Source: Pseudomonadaceae bacterium | GTDB taxonomy: Bacteria > Pseudomonadota > Gammaproteobacteria > Pseudomonadales > Pseudomonadaceae | Length of the DNA: 64,000 nt | NCBI GenBank assembly: GCA_900766265.1 | Contig: CAAFUS010000010.1 | Coordinates: 124,001-188,000 of the forward strand | Direction: 5' to 3' | Shown here: positions 56,198-64,000 of the stretch, one piece after another | How positions within the stretch are numbered: position 1 is the first letter of the stretch | How the letters are laid out: the number at the start of each line of letters is the position of its first letter | Program-made: the position numbers and the translations under genes | Notes under the pieces: model-generated | Seen by the model: only the letters and a program-made list of their open reading frames with translations | What the model was told of the DNA's origin: nothing | The model's database searches: none

Positions 56198-57206
56198 ACT
56201 CGCCTGGCCGTGGATCTTCGTACTGGCGCCGCTACCCTGGCTGCTGCGTCGCCTGCTACCGCGTGCCGACAGCGGCGAGGCGGCGCTCAAGGTGAGCTTC
56301 ATCGACGAGCTCGAGCAGCTCTCCGGCCAGCGTGCACGCATCGCCCTGCCCCCGGTTATACAGCAATTGCCCTACCTCACCCTGTGGCTGTTGTTGCTGT
56401 TCGCCGCTGCCCGCCCCCAATGGCTCGGCGAGCCGCTGCCGCAGGCCACCACTGGCCGCGACCTGTTGCTCGCGGTGGACGTGTCGGGTTCGATGGACTA
56501 CCCGGACATGCGTTGGCAGAACGAAGACATCACCCGGCTGGAGCTGGTCAAGCAGCTGTTCGGCGATTTCATCGAGGGGCGTCGCGGCGATCGTGTCGGC
56601 CTGATCCTGTTCGGCAGCAAGGCGTATCTGCAAGCCCCGCTGACCTTCGACCGGCGTACCGTGCGAACCTGGCTCGAGGAGTCCATAGTAGGGATTGCGG
56701 GCAACACTACCGCCATCGGCGACGCCATCGGCCTTGCCGTGAAGCGTCTGCGTGAACGGCCGGCCGACAGCCGAGTGCTCATCCTGATTACCGATGGGGC
56801 CAACAACGGCGGGGAGATCGAGCCTCTGGTGGCGGCGCGCCTGGCCGCCGAGGAACACGTCAAGATTCACACCATCGGCATTGGGGCCGACCCGCAAAGT
56901 GACGGTGCGCTGGGTCGCTTCGGCTTCAGCACGAGCCTGGACCTCGATGAGCCTACGCTTCGCCTGATTGCCGAGCGCACCGGTGGCGAGTACTTCCGTG
57001 CTCGCTCCAGCGAAGAACTGCTGGCCATCGGCCAGACCCTCGACCGGATCGACCCGGCCGCTCAGCAGCCAACCCAGGCCCGCCTGACGGACGAGCTGTA
57101 CTACTGGCCGCTGGCCGCCGCGCTGCTGATCAGCCTGCTGCTGGTAGTCGCCCGGCTTTGGCAGGCGCCGCTGCAGGCCGCGTTCGCACGCCGGAGAACA
57201 CGATGA
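56190..57206 (+). CDS. batA: BatA-like VWA membrane protein
   Basis: A 338-residue protein with membrane helices at the N-terminus (LAWPWIFVLAPLPWLL and LPYLTLWLLLLFAAA) and one at the C-terminus (YYWPLAAALLISLLLVVA). The VWA domain (about 85-290) has an intact MIDAS: AVDVSGSMDYPD (D-x-S-x-S), the Thr of AGNTTAIGDAIGLA and Asp of LILITDGANNGG. This is the BatA pattern of Bacteroides aerotolerance and pseudomonad homologues; metal-dependent protein binding in the periplasm is expected. Confidence 0.85.
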   Translation: MFELAWPWIFVLAPLPWLLRRLLPRADSGEAALKVSFIDELEQLSGQRARIALPPVIQQLPYLTLWLLLLFAAARPQWLGEPLPQATTGRDLLLAVDVSGSMDYPDMRWQNEDITRLELVKQLFGDFIEGRRGDRVGLILFGSKAYLQAPLTFDRRTVRTWLEESIVGIAGNTTAIGDAIGLAVKRLRERPADSRVLILITDGANNGGEIEPLVAARLAAEEHVKIHTIGIGADPQSDGALGRFGFSTSLDLDEPTLRLIAERTGGEYFRARSSEELLAIGQTLDRIDPAAQQPTQARLTDELYYWPLAAALLISLLLVVARLWQAPLQAAFARRRTR

Positions 57207-58933
57207 GCGATCTGCTTCCCCACCTGCTGCGCCCCGGCTGGCTGCTGATCCTGCCGCTCCTGGCCTGGCTGCTCTGGCGGCTGTGCCAGCGTCAGCGCCG
57301 GATTGGCCGTTGGCAGCGCTTGCTGCCCGAACGCTTCCATGCCCCGTTGCTGACCCAGGGCCGCTTGCATGACAGTCGCCTGCCCTGGGTGCTGCTGGGC
57401 GCCGCCTGGCTGCTCGCCGTGCTCGCCTTGCTCGGGCCGAGCTGGCAGCTGCTTGAGCAGCCGACGCTCAAGCGCGCCGATCCGCTGGTGGTGCTGCTGG
57501 AAGTCAGCCCCGAGATGCTTGCCGCCGACGTGCCGCCCAACCGGCTGGAGCAGGCCAAGCGCAAGCTGCTCGACCTGCTGGAAGCTCGCCGCGGGGCGCA
57601 GACGGCAGTGGTGGTATTCGCTGGCAGCGCCCATACGCTGGTACCGCTGTCGGATGACCTGGCGACGACCCGCAATCTCCTCGACGCGCTGCAGCCCTCG
57701 CTGATGCCCGAGCCGGGCCACCGCGCCGACGCTGCCTTGGCACGCGGCCTCGAGCTGCTGGAGCAAGGAGGCCAGCCGCAGGGGCGACTATTGCTGATCG
57801 GCGGCCGACTCGACGCCAATCAACGCACGGCCATCGCCGCCCACCTCGACGGCAAGGGTGCCCGGCTCGCGATTCTTGGCGTCGGCACCGAAGAAGGCGC
57901 ACCGATTGCCCAGGCCGACGGCAGTTTCCTGAAGGATGCCCAAGGGTCGATCCTGGTGCCGCGGCTGGACAGCCACGGCTTGAGGCAGTTCGCCTCCAGC
58001 CTCGGCGGTAGCTACCAGCAGGCCCGCATCGACGACGCTGATCTGGCCGCCCTGGGGCTGCTCGAGGCCAGCGGAAGCCTGGAGCGGCAGGTCGAAACCA
58101 CCCGACTGAGCGCCTGGTCGGACCAGGGCTACTGGCTGCTGTTGCCGCTGTTGCTGCTCGCCGCCCTGGGCGGACGCCGCGGCTGGCTGTTCTGCCTGCC
58201 GCTGATCCTGTTCAACCCTGCGCCCGCGCTGGCGTTCGAATGGGACGATCTCTGGCTGCGCCCTGACCAGCAGGGCCAGCGCCTGCTTGAACAGCGGCGT
58301 CCGGCCGAAGCCGCGCAGCGCTTCGCCGACCCGCGGCGGCAGGCGTTAGCCCATTACCTGGCCGGAGATTACGCGGCGGCCATCGAAGGCTTCGCCCTGG
58401 GCGACAGCGCCGCCGACCATTACAACCGGGGTAACGCGCTGGCCCGCAGCGATGCGCTCGAAGCGGCCATCGAGGCCTACGACCAAGCTCTGGAGCGCCA
58501 ACCGGACCTGGCCCAGGCGCAACAGAACAAGGCGCTGGTCGAAGAGCTGCTGCGTCAACGCAGGGAACAGCAGGCCACCCAGGAGCCGGAGCCCGGCCAG
58601 GACGACGACGCGGATCGCGAGCCCGAACAGAATCCGGCGCAGAACGCTCCAGCACAAAGCGGCAGCAATCAGGACAGCGCCGCTCCGGCCACGGAAGCCG
58701 GCCAGTCGGACGAGCCCGCCGAGCCCTCTCCCGCCACGCCCGACCAGCAGCCCCGGGCCGAGGCCTCAGAGCAGGCGGCATCGGGCGGTGCGAGCGCCAA
58801 TGACATGCCGGGCGATGGAGAGCTCCGCCAGGCCACCGAGCAATGGTTGCGGCAGATTCCCGACGATCCGGGCGAGCTGCTGCGACGCAAATTCCTTTAC
58901 GAACAACGCATGCGCCAGGGAACCCGTCCATGA
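57203..58933 (+). CDS. batB: BatB-like VWA protein with TPR tail
   Basis: A 576-residue protein starting in an ATGA overlap (57203). N-terminal helices (about 10-27 and 55-76), then a VWA domain (about 85-290) in which the MIDAS is degenerate: LLEVSPEMLAADVPPNRLEQ has Glu for the first Asp and Glu for the second Ser. Another helix pair (about 313-355) precedes TPR-like repeats (DHYNRGNALARSDALEAAIE, then YDQALERQPDLAQAQQNKAL) as in BatC, and a Gln/Glu/Pro-rich low-complexity stretch (about 465-535). It is thus a BatB-BatC fusion. The MIDAS change implies that metal binding is lost or altered. Confidence 0.82.
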   Translation: MSDLLPHLLRPGWLLILPLLAWLLWRLCQRQRRIGRWQRLLPERFHAPLLTQGRLHDSRLPWVLLGAAWLLAVLALLGPSWQLLEQPTLKRADPLVVLLEVSPEMLAADVPPNRLEQAKRKLLDLLEARRGAQTAVVVFAGSAHTLVPLSDDLATTRNLLDALQPSLMPEPGHRADAALARGLELLEQGGQPQGRLLLIGGRLDANQRTAIAAHLDGKGARLAILGVGTEEGAPIAQADGSFLKDAQGSILVPRLDSHGLRQFASSLGGSYQQARIDDADLAALGLLEASGSLERQVETTRLSAWSDQGYWLLLPLLLLAALGGRRGWLFCLPLILFNPAPALAFEWDDLWLRPDQQGQRLLEQRRPAEAAQRFADPRRQALAHYLAGDYAAAIEGFALGDSAADHYNRGNALARSDALEAAIEAYDQALERQPDLAQAQQNKALVEELLRQRREQQATQEPEPGQDDDADREPEQNPAQNAPAQSGSNQDSAAPATEAGQSDEPAEPSPATPDQQPRAEASEQAASGGASANDMPGDGELRQATEQWLRQIPDDPGELLRRKFLYEQRMRQGTRP

Positions 58934-60561
58934 CCCGCCTGATGGTCCTTCTTCTCATGACATTGCTGAGCTGGCAGGCCGGCGCGGCTTCGCTGCTCGC
59001 CAGCGTCGACCGCAACCAGTTGATCCTGGGCGAGACCGTCGAACTGGCTCTCGAGGTGCAGGATCGCACCCTGTTCGGCAAGCCGGACCTGGAGCCCCTC
59101 GACGAGCTGTTCGAAGTCCTGGCGACGCGCCAGGTCAACCAGTTGGCCACCGTGCGAGGCGAGACCCGCGCCGTTACCCGCTGGCTGGTGACACTGCAGC
59201 CGCGGCAGACCGGCTATGTCGTGGTGCCGCCCCTGAGCCTGGGTGACGCCCGCAGCGAGCCGGTGACCCTGCGGGTGCTGGAAAGCGCGCCGCGCGACGA
59301 GGTAGCCCAGCTCGCCCCGGTGTTCATCGACGCCAGCCTCGACCAGGACAGCGTCTATGTACAAGCCCAGGTGACGCTGACCCTGCGTATCTACCATTCG
59401 GTATCACTGTATGACGACAGCACCCTTTCACCGCTGCAAATGGACGACGCTTTGGTCGAGCGGCTCGGCGAGCCGCGTACCTACGAGAAGAGCATCAACG
59501 GGGTGCGCCATGGCGTGATCGAGGTGCGCTATGCCCTGTTTCCGCAGAAGAGCGGCGAGCTGACCGTGCCCTCGCAGCTGTTCAGCGCGACCACCGTGGC
59601 GGCTGCCAGCGATGGGCATTCATTGTTCGGCGCTCGTCCCGGGCGAGCCACCCAGGTCAAGTCGCCGTCGATTCCGCTAACGGTGCGCCCCAAGCCCGCC
59701 GAATACCCCGCCGGTGCGCCCTGGTTGCCAGCCCGAAACGTTAGCCTGGTCGAAGCCTGGACCCCGGAGCCGGAAAACGCGCGCATGGGCGACTCACTGA
59801 CCCGCAGCCTGCTGATCCGTGCCGAAGGGCTCTCCGCCAATCAGCTTCCGGTCATCACGCCGCCGGTTCCTGCCGGGATTCGGCGCTACCCGGACCAGCC
59901 CAAACTGGCCAACGAAGTCACCGCGGCCGGCCTGACCGGTAGCCGGGAACAGCGAGAGGCGTTGGTGCCGAGCCAGCCCGGTGCGATCGAGGTGCAGGGC
60001 TACGAGCTGGTCTGGTGGAACACCCAGGAGGATCGCCTCGAGCGTATCGAACTGCCAAGCCGGCAGATCCAGGTCGCCGATAACCCCGAGTTGCGCCAGG
60101 CACCGATACAACAGGTCGACATGCAACCGCTGGCGGAACACCCCCTGATCTGGCCCTGGCAGCTGAGTACCGCATTGCTCGCCTGCACCAGCCTGATCGG
60201 CTTCGGTCTCTGGTGGCGCGCCCGCCGGCAGCCCGCGGTGCAACGCAGCGCGCCGGCCGGCCCCAGCCCGCGCAGCCTGCTCGATGACCTGCGCCGCGCC
60301 TGCCTCGCGAACGATTCGCAGGCCACGCGCCAGGCGCTCGATGCCTGGGCGCGACAGCAACCGGAAACCCTCGCCGACATGGCCGCCCGCTTCGTGCCCC
60401 TCTCCGATGCGCTGGACGGGCTCAACGGTGCACTGTACAGCGAAACCGGCCAGCAATGGCAGGGTAGCGCCCTGTGGCAGGCGATCCAGGCCCTGCCTCC
60501 GCTCGGAGCCGACACCGGCGAACAGGAAGCGCAGGCGCTGCCCCCCCTGTATCCCCGCTGA
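58930..60561 (+). CDS. batD: BatD-like protein
   Basis: A 543-residue protein started at ATG 58930 (ATGA overlap with batB): signal peptide MTRLMVLLLMTLLSWQAGA (cleavage after about 20), long periplasmic beta-sandwich region (about 22-420) with the BatD segments VDRNQLILGETVELALEVQD and RTYEKSINGVRHGVIEVRY, a membrane helix (WQLSTALLACTSLIGFGLWW, about 407-427) and a cytosolic helical tail (about 440-543). It completes the moxR-DUF58-DUF4381-batA-batB-batD set, as in P. aeruginosa next to gdhB. No transcription terminator of its own is evident on the plus strand. Confidence 0.85.
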   Translation: MTRLMVLLLMTLLSWQAGAASLLASVDRNQLILGETVELALEVQDRTLFGKPDLEPLDELFEVLATRQVNQLATVRGETRAVTRWLVTLQPRQTGYVVVPPLSLGDARSEPVTLRVLESAPRDEVAQLAPVFIDASLDQDSVYVQAQVTLTLRIYHSVSLYDDSTLSPLQMDDALVERLGEPRTYEKSINGVRHGVIEVRYALFPQKSGELTVPSQLFSATTVAAASDGHSLFGARPGRATQVKSPSIPLTVRPKPAEYPAGAPWLPARNVSLVEAWTPEPENARMGDSLTRSLLIRAEGLSANQLPVITPPVPAGIRRYPDQPKLANEVTAAGLTGSREQREALVPSQPGAIEVQGYELVWWNTQEDRLERIELPSRQIQVADNPELRQAPIQQVDMQPLAEHPLIWPWQLSTALLACTSLIGFGLWWRARRQPAVQRSAPAGPSPRSLLDDLRRACLANDSQATRQALDAWARQQPETLADMAARFVPLSDALDGLNGALYSETGQQWQGSALWQAIQALPPLGADTGEQEAQALPPLYPR

Positions 60562-60609
60562 CCGACCACTGCCCGCATCGCGTACTGATGTCAGCCTGAC
60601 CGCCCGCCC

Positions 60610-60640
60610 AAAAAAAAACCGCGGCCCTCAGGCCGCGGTC
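60610..60640 (-). terminator. Intrinsic terminator of the RND permease gene
   Basis: ACCGCGGCC (60618-60626), loop CTCA, GGCCGCGGT (60631-60639); read on the minus strand it is followed by nine T. It begins 20 bases after the permease stop and may also stop batD transcripts in the other direction, though that tail is poor. Confidence 0.9.
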
Positions 60641-60659
60641 GTTTGGATCACCGGCGTGA

Positions 60660-63032
60660 TCAGCCCGCGACGGCCGCTCGGGCCTCACCGGCCAGCTTCC
60701 CCGGCTTGATCAGGAAGCGCGCCAGTGCCGGCAGCAGCCAGATCGCACCGATCATGTTCCAGAGGAACATGAAGGTCAGCATCAGCCCCATGTCCGCCTG
60801 GAACTTGATGGCGGAGAACACCCAGGTCACTACGCCGATGGCCAGACAGACGCCGGTGAACAGCACCGCCTTGCCGGTGGACTTGAGCGTCTCGTAGTAG
60901 GCCTCCTGCAGTGACAGCCCCTGGCGCAGGAAACTTTCTAGGCGGGTGTAGATGTAGATGCCGTAGTCGATGCCGATTCCCACGCCCAGGGCGATGACCG
61001 GCAGAGTCGCCACCTTGACGCCAATCCCCATGAAAGCCATAAGCGCGTTGCCCAGCACCGAGGTCAGCACCAGCGGCAGGACGATGCAGAGCGTTGCCGC
61101 CAGGGAGCGGAAGGTCAGCAGGCACATGATGCTCACCGCCGCGTACACCGCCAGCAGCATGGTGGTTTCCGACGCGGCGATAACCTCATTGGTAGCCGCC
61201 TCGATACCCGCGTTACCGGCCGCCAGGACGAACTCCAGCCCTTCGCGGTTGTTCTCCTCGGCGAATTCGCGCGCCGCATCGACCACGTGCTGCAGGGTCT
61301 CGGCCTTGTGGTCATTGAGGAACACCATTACCGGTGCCAGCGAGCAGTCGGTGTTGTACATCCCCTCGGCCCGTGCGATCGAGCTGTTGAGCACGTGGGT
61401 ATTGCGCGACAGCGTCTCCCACTTGAGGCTGCCCTCGTTCATTCCCTTGATGCCCTGCCGCGCGACCGTGACCATCGACACTGTCGACTGCACGCCCGCC
61501 GTGTTCTGCATTTTCCACATCAGCTCGTCCATCGCTGACAGCGTGTCGTAGCTCGAGCAGCCTTCCGGCGCGGTACGCACCATCACCACGAGCACATCGG
61601 AGCTGGTCGAGTAGTTGCGGATGACGAAGTCGTTGTCGAGGTTGTAGCGCGAATCCGGATGAAGCTCCGGCGCGCCCTGGTCGAGGTCGCCGATCTTCAG
61701 GTTTTGTCCGTACCAGAGCCCGCCGGCCAGTGCGAGCACAGCAATGACCACCGAGATCGGCGCCACGGTCGGACTGGCGAACCTGGATAGCGCGCGCCAG
61801 AGCGGGTGGTCGCGCTCGGCATCTTCACGGCTCTGGCGGATGGCCCGCTTGCTGATCCCCAGGTAGGAAATGGCCACCGGCAGCAGGATCAGGTTGGTAA
61901 GGATGATCACCGCCACGCCCAGCGAGGCGGCGATGGCCAGCTCGCGGATCACCCCAATGTCGATCAGCAGCAGCGTGACGAAGCCGACCGCGTCGGACAG
62001 CAGCGCCACTAACCCCGGAATGAACAACTGGCGGAAGGCCATACGCGCTGCGGTGAGCGGATTGCTCTCCTCGCCGGAAGCCATGGCGATGCCGTTGATC
62101 TTCTGTACCCCATGGGAAATACCGATGGCGAATACCAGAAAGGGCACCAGCATCGAATAGGGGTCGAGTCCGAAGCCGATCGTGTGCAGCAAACCAAGCT
62201 GCCAGACCACCGCGATCAGCGTGGTGATCAGCACGGCGACTGTGCTGCGCACGCAACGGGTGAACCACAGCAGGAGGAAGAAGGTGACGGCGATCGCGAC
62301 GATGAAAAACAGCGCGACGTCCACCAGGCCGTCGATCAGGTCACCGACCTTCTTGGCGAAGCCGATGATGTGGATCTTCACATTCGGATTCTGCTGCTGG
62401 TACTTCTCGCGAACCTTCTCCTCCAGTTCGTGGGAAAACTTCTGATAGTCCAGGCGGATCTGGCGGCCCTGGTCCTCCGGATCTGGATACGACTCCAGAA
62501 GCGGCACGTCGATGATGGTGGACTTGAAATTGTTGGCCACAAGGCGACCAATCTGGCCGGATTTGAGGATGTTGTCGCGCAGGTCGTCGAGGCTCTCGGG
62601 CGAGCCGTCGTAGGTCTGTGGAATCACCTCGCCACCGGCGAAGCCTTCCTCGGTGACCTCCGTCCAGCGCACGCTGGGGCTCCACAGCGACTTCATGTTG
62701 GAACGGTCGACGCCATGGATGTAAAAGACCTCATCATGGATCTGACGCAGCGTCTCCATGTACTCCTTGGAGAAGATGTCCCCTTCCACGGCCTCCACGG
62801 AGATGCGCACCGTGTTGCCCATGTTGGCAAGGTCGTTCTGGTGCCTGAGCATGTTCTGGATGTACGGATGCCCCAGCGGAATCATCTTCTCGAAACTGGT
62901 TTCCGGGCGGACCTGCGCGGCCTGGTAGAACAGGAATACGCTGACCAGCAGACAGATCAGAATCACCGCCGGCCGGTTGTTGAAAATCAGGCGCTCGAGG
63001 AACGACGCCGGTTTCTGTTGATGCTTGTTCAT
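60660..63032 (-). CDS. MMPL/RND-superfamily permease
   Basis: A 790-residue inner-membrane protein with the twelve-helix RND plan: TM1 (about 16-36), large periplasmic loop (about 40-220), TM2-6 (about 225-400, with the sterol-sensing-like ISHGVQKINGIAMASGEESN and LFIPGLVALLSDAVGFVTLLLI), a second loop (about 435-620) and TM8-12 (about 625-775) including LGVGIGIDYGIYIYTRLESFL. Such MMPL proteins resemble hopanoid/lipid transporters (HpnN, MmpL) rather than drug pumps; no membrane-fusion gene adjoins. It lies 21 bases downstream of the YCF48 gene, so the two form an operon. Confidence 0.85.
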   Translation of the reverse strand: MNKHQQKPASFLERLIFNNRPAVILICLLVSVFLFYQAAQVRPETSFEKMIPLGHPYIQNMLRHQNDLANMGNTVRISVEAVEGDIFSKEYMETLRQIHDEVFYIHGVDRSNMKSLWSPSVRWTEVTEEGFAGGEVIPQTYDGSPESLDDLRDNILKSGQIGRLVANNFKSTIIDVPLLESYPDPEDQGRQIRLDYQKFSHELEEKVREKYQQQNPNVKIHIIGFAKKVGDLIDGLVDVALFFIVAIAVTFFLLLWFTRCVRSTVAVLITTLIAVVWQLGLLHTIGFGLDPYSMLVPFLVFAIGISHGVQKINGIAMASGEESNPLTAARMAFRQLFIPGLVALLSDAVGFVTLLLIDIGVIRELAIAASLGVAVIILTNLILLPVAISYLGISKRAIRQSREDAERDHPLWRALSRFASPTVAPISVVIAVLALAGGLWYGQNLKIGDLDQGAPELHPDSRYNLDNDFVIRNYSTSSDVLVVMVRTAPEGCSSYDTLSAMDELMWKMQNTAGVQSTVSMVTVARQGIKGMNEGSLKWETLSRNTHVLNSSIARAEGMYNTDCSLAPVMVFLNDHKAETLQHVVDAAREFAEENNREGLEFVLAAGNAGIEAATNEVIAASETTMLLAVYAAVSIMCLLTFRSLAATLCIVLPLVLTSVLGNALMAFMGIGVKVATLPVIALGVGIGIDYGIYIYTRLESFLRQGLSLQEAYYETLKSTGKAVLFTGVCLAIGVVTWVFSAIKFQADMGLMLTFMFLWNMIGAIWLLPALARFLIKPGKLAGEARAAVAG

Positions 63033-63053
63033 GCGGACGACTACTCCCGGCTC

Positions 63054-64000
63054 TTATTGTTGTTGGGCCAAATCCGCGCCCGTTGGCGAGACGGTGCGCA
63101 CACCGCCCTGCCCCACCAGGATCAGATTGCCGTCGGCCGTCGCGGTCACGCCGGCCAGAGAACGCCGGTCGGGCCGGCTATAAAGACTGAAAGTCCGCCC
63201 CTGATCGCTGCTGCTGAGCACCGCACCGGCGTGCCCGACGATGATTATTCGGCCGTCCGGGAGCAGGTTGCCGTCGGCCAGCCCGGCCTCCAGCGTGTGC
63301 CCGCCCTCGTTGAGCGAGACCTGCTCCCAGTTGTCACCGAAATCGGCCGAGTGGAACAGATGGCCGCGCAGGCCGAAGGCCACTACGACGCCTGGCTCGG
63401 AGCCGCCGACCACGCCGAAGAAAGAACCCTGATACGGGGACTCGACCGTCTCCCAGGTCTCGCCCATGTCTGGCGAGCGGAACATGCTTCCCATCTCGCC
63501 GACAACGAATAGGCCGGAACCCTCGATATGGGTAATGGCGTTGAGGTGGTAAGTGTCCTCGTTGTCCATGCGGTCGCTGACGTCTTCCCAGGTCGCGCCC
63601 CCGTCGAGGGTCTCCAGCAACGCCCCATAGGCGCCTACCGCTAGCCCGTGCTGCTCGTTCTCGAACCAGACGTCCAGCAGCGGCGACTCGCGCTCGCGCT
63701 CCTCGTACTGCCGCGCCCAGGTTTGACCGCCGTCTTCGGTCGCGAGGATCAGCGCGTCGTGGCCCACCGCCCAGCCCTTCCTGTCGTCAACGAAGTACAG
63801 GGCGGTCAGCATCTGGCGGGTGGGCACCCTGGCTTGCTGCCAGCTCTTGCCGTCATCGTCGGAATAAAGGATGTGACCGCGATCACCGGCCGCCACCAGT
63901 CGCTGGCCGGCGCGAGTGATATCCAGCAGCAGGCTGCTTGCCGCGCGGGCGGACTCGATCGAATAGCGGATCTCGGGATCGGATGTACTCTGCGCCTGGG
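63054..64000 (-). CDS. YCF48-type beta-propeller protein, 5' end outside the window
   Basis: The minus-strand frame stays open to base 64000, so the start and probably the signal peptide lie beyond the window; about 314 residues are visible. At least six BNR/YCF48 blades are seen by eye, each with a D-x-G-x-x-W/F core: SDDDGKSWQQ, TEDGGQTWAR, TLDGGATWED, SPDMGETWET, SADFGDNWEQ and SSDQGRTFSL. YCF48/HCF136 is a photosystem II assembly factor, but propellers of this type in heterotrophs pair with RND permeases and DUF1302/DUF1329 genes, as I recall. Probably exported and helping the permease or its substrate. Confidence 0.8.
   Translation of the reverse strand, partial: QAQSTSDPEIRYSIESARAASSLLLDITRAGQRLVAAGDRGHILYSDDDGKSWQQARVPTRQMLTALYFVDDRKGWAVGHDALILATEDGGQTWARQYEERERESPLLDVWFENEQHGLAVGAYGALLETLDGGATWEDVSDRMDNEDTYHLNAITHIEGSGLFVVGEMGSMFRSPDMGETWETVESPYQGSFFGVVGGSEPGVVVAFGLRGHLFHSADFGDNWEQVSLNEGGHTLEAGLADGNLLPDGRIIIVGHAGAVLSSSDQGRTFSLYSRPDRRSLAGVTATADGNLILVGQGGVRTVSPTGADLAQQQ

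Overview
The window is GC-rich, densely packed chromosomal DNA from a gamma-proteobacterium of the Pseudomonadaceae. The gene blocks match the Pseudomonas aeruginosa chromosome as I remember it: yciB-yciI-cpxRPA...trkH...cyaB, gltA/sdhCDAB/sucAB-lpdG-sucCD/braB...htpG, and gdhB/moxR-bat. Here these blocks sit next to each other in a different arrangement, which would fit the P. stutzeri (Stutzerimonas) group; that placement is inference. I see no rRNA, tRNA, CRISPR array, insertion sequence, prophage or integron. This is core genome.

Region by region. 1-3.4 kb: end of yciB, yciI, and an envelope-stress module (CpxR-like regulator, Spy/CpxP-like periplasmic protein, CpxA-like kinase) with a CpxR-box-like site and a 17-bp hairpin between cpxP and cpxA. 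3.4-11.1 kb: nitroreductase, Cys-cluster protein, K+ uptake protein TrkH, AraC regulator, Mpo1-like protein, HD protein, MASE2 adenylate cyclase CyaB, an EamA transporter, and a frameshifted secreted protein. 11.2-16.9 kb: a SlyA-like regulator with its own operator and a SelW-like thioredoxin-fold partner, RecQ, YecA and YbaN family proteins, TapT, a GST, and an unlisted 41-codon PA1414-type gene. 17-22.1 kb: TonB-dependent receptor, AceK, CysK. 22.2-26 kb: DUF748, MoxR ATPase, GFA protein and a CoxE-like VWA protein. 26-33.8 kb: DUF3859 protein, a TTG-initiated amidohydrolase, dienelactone hydrolase, HtpG behind a sigma-32 promoter, an uncharacterised membrane protein, and a translationally coupled DUF599/hotdog/hotdog operon. 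33.9-48.5 kb: BrnQ/BraB carrier, then the TCA block sucDC, lpdG, sucBA and sdhBADC on the minus strand, diverging from gltA on the plus strand. 48.7-53.6 kb: the 1616-residue NAD-glutamate dehydrogenase. 53.8-60.6 kb: a six-gene MoxR/DUF58/DUF4381/BatA/BatB/BatD operon in which every junction overlaps. 60.7-64 kb: an MMPL/RND permease with a YCF48-type beta-propeller protein cut by the window end.

Functionally, the central block supplies a complete 2-oxoglutarate-to-fumarate segment plus citrate synthase. GdhB feeds glutamate carbon into 2-oxoglutarate, and AceK (elsewhere in the window) sets the split between the TCA cycle and the glyoxylate shunt. The two MoxR/VWA modules, Cpx and HtpG are envelope and protein-quality functions. 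The least understood parts are the MoxR-GFA-VWA module, the tandem hotdog operon, the RND/YCF48 pair and the PA1414-type locus. I found no wholly new multi-gene system that I can defend, and the findings are scored to reflect that.
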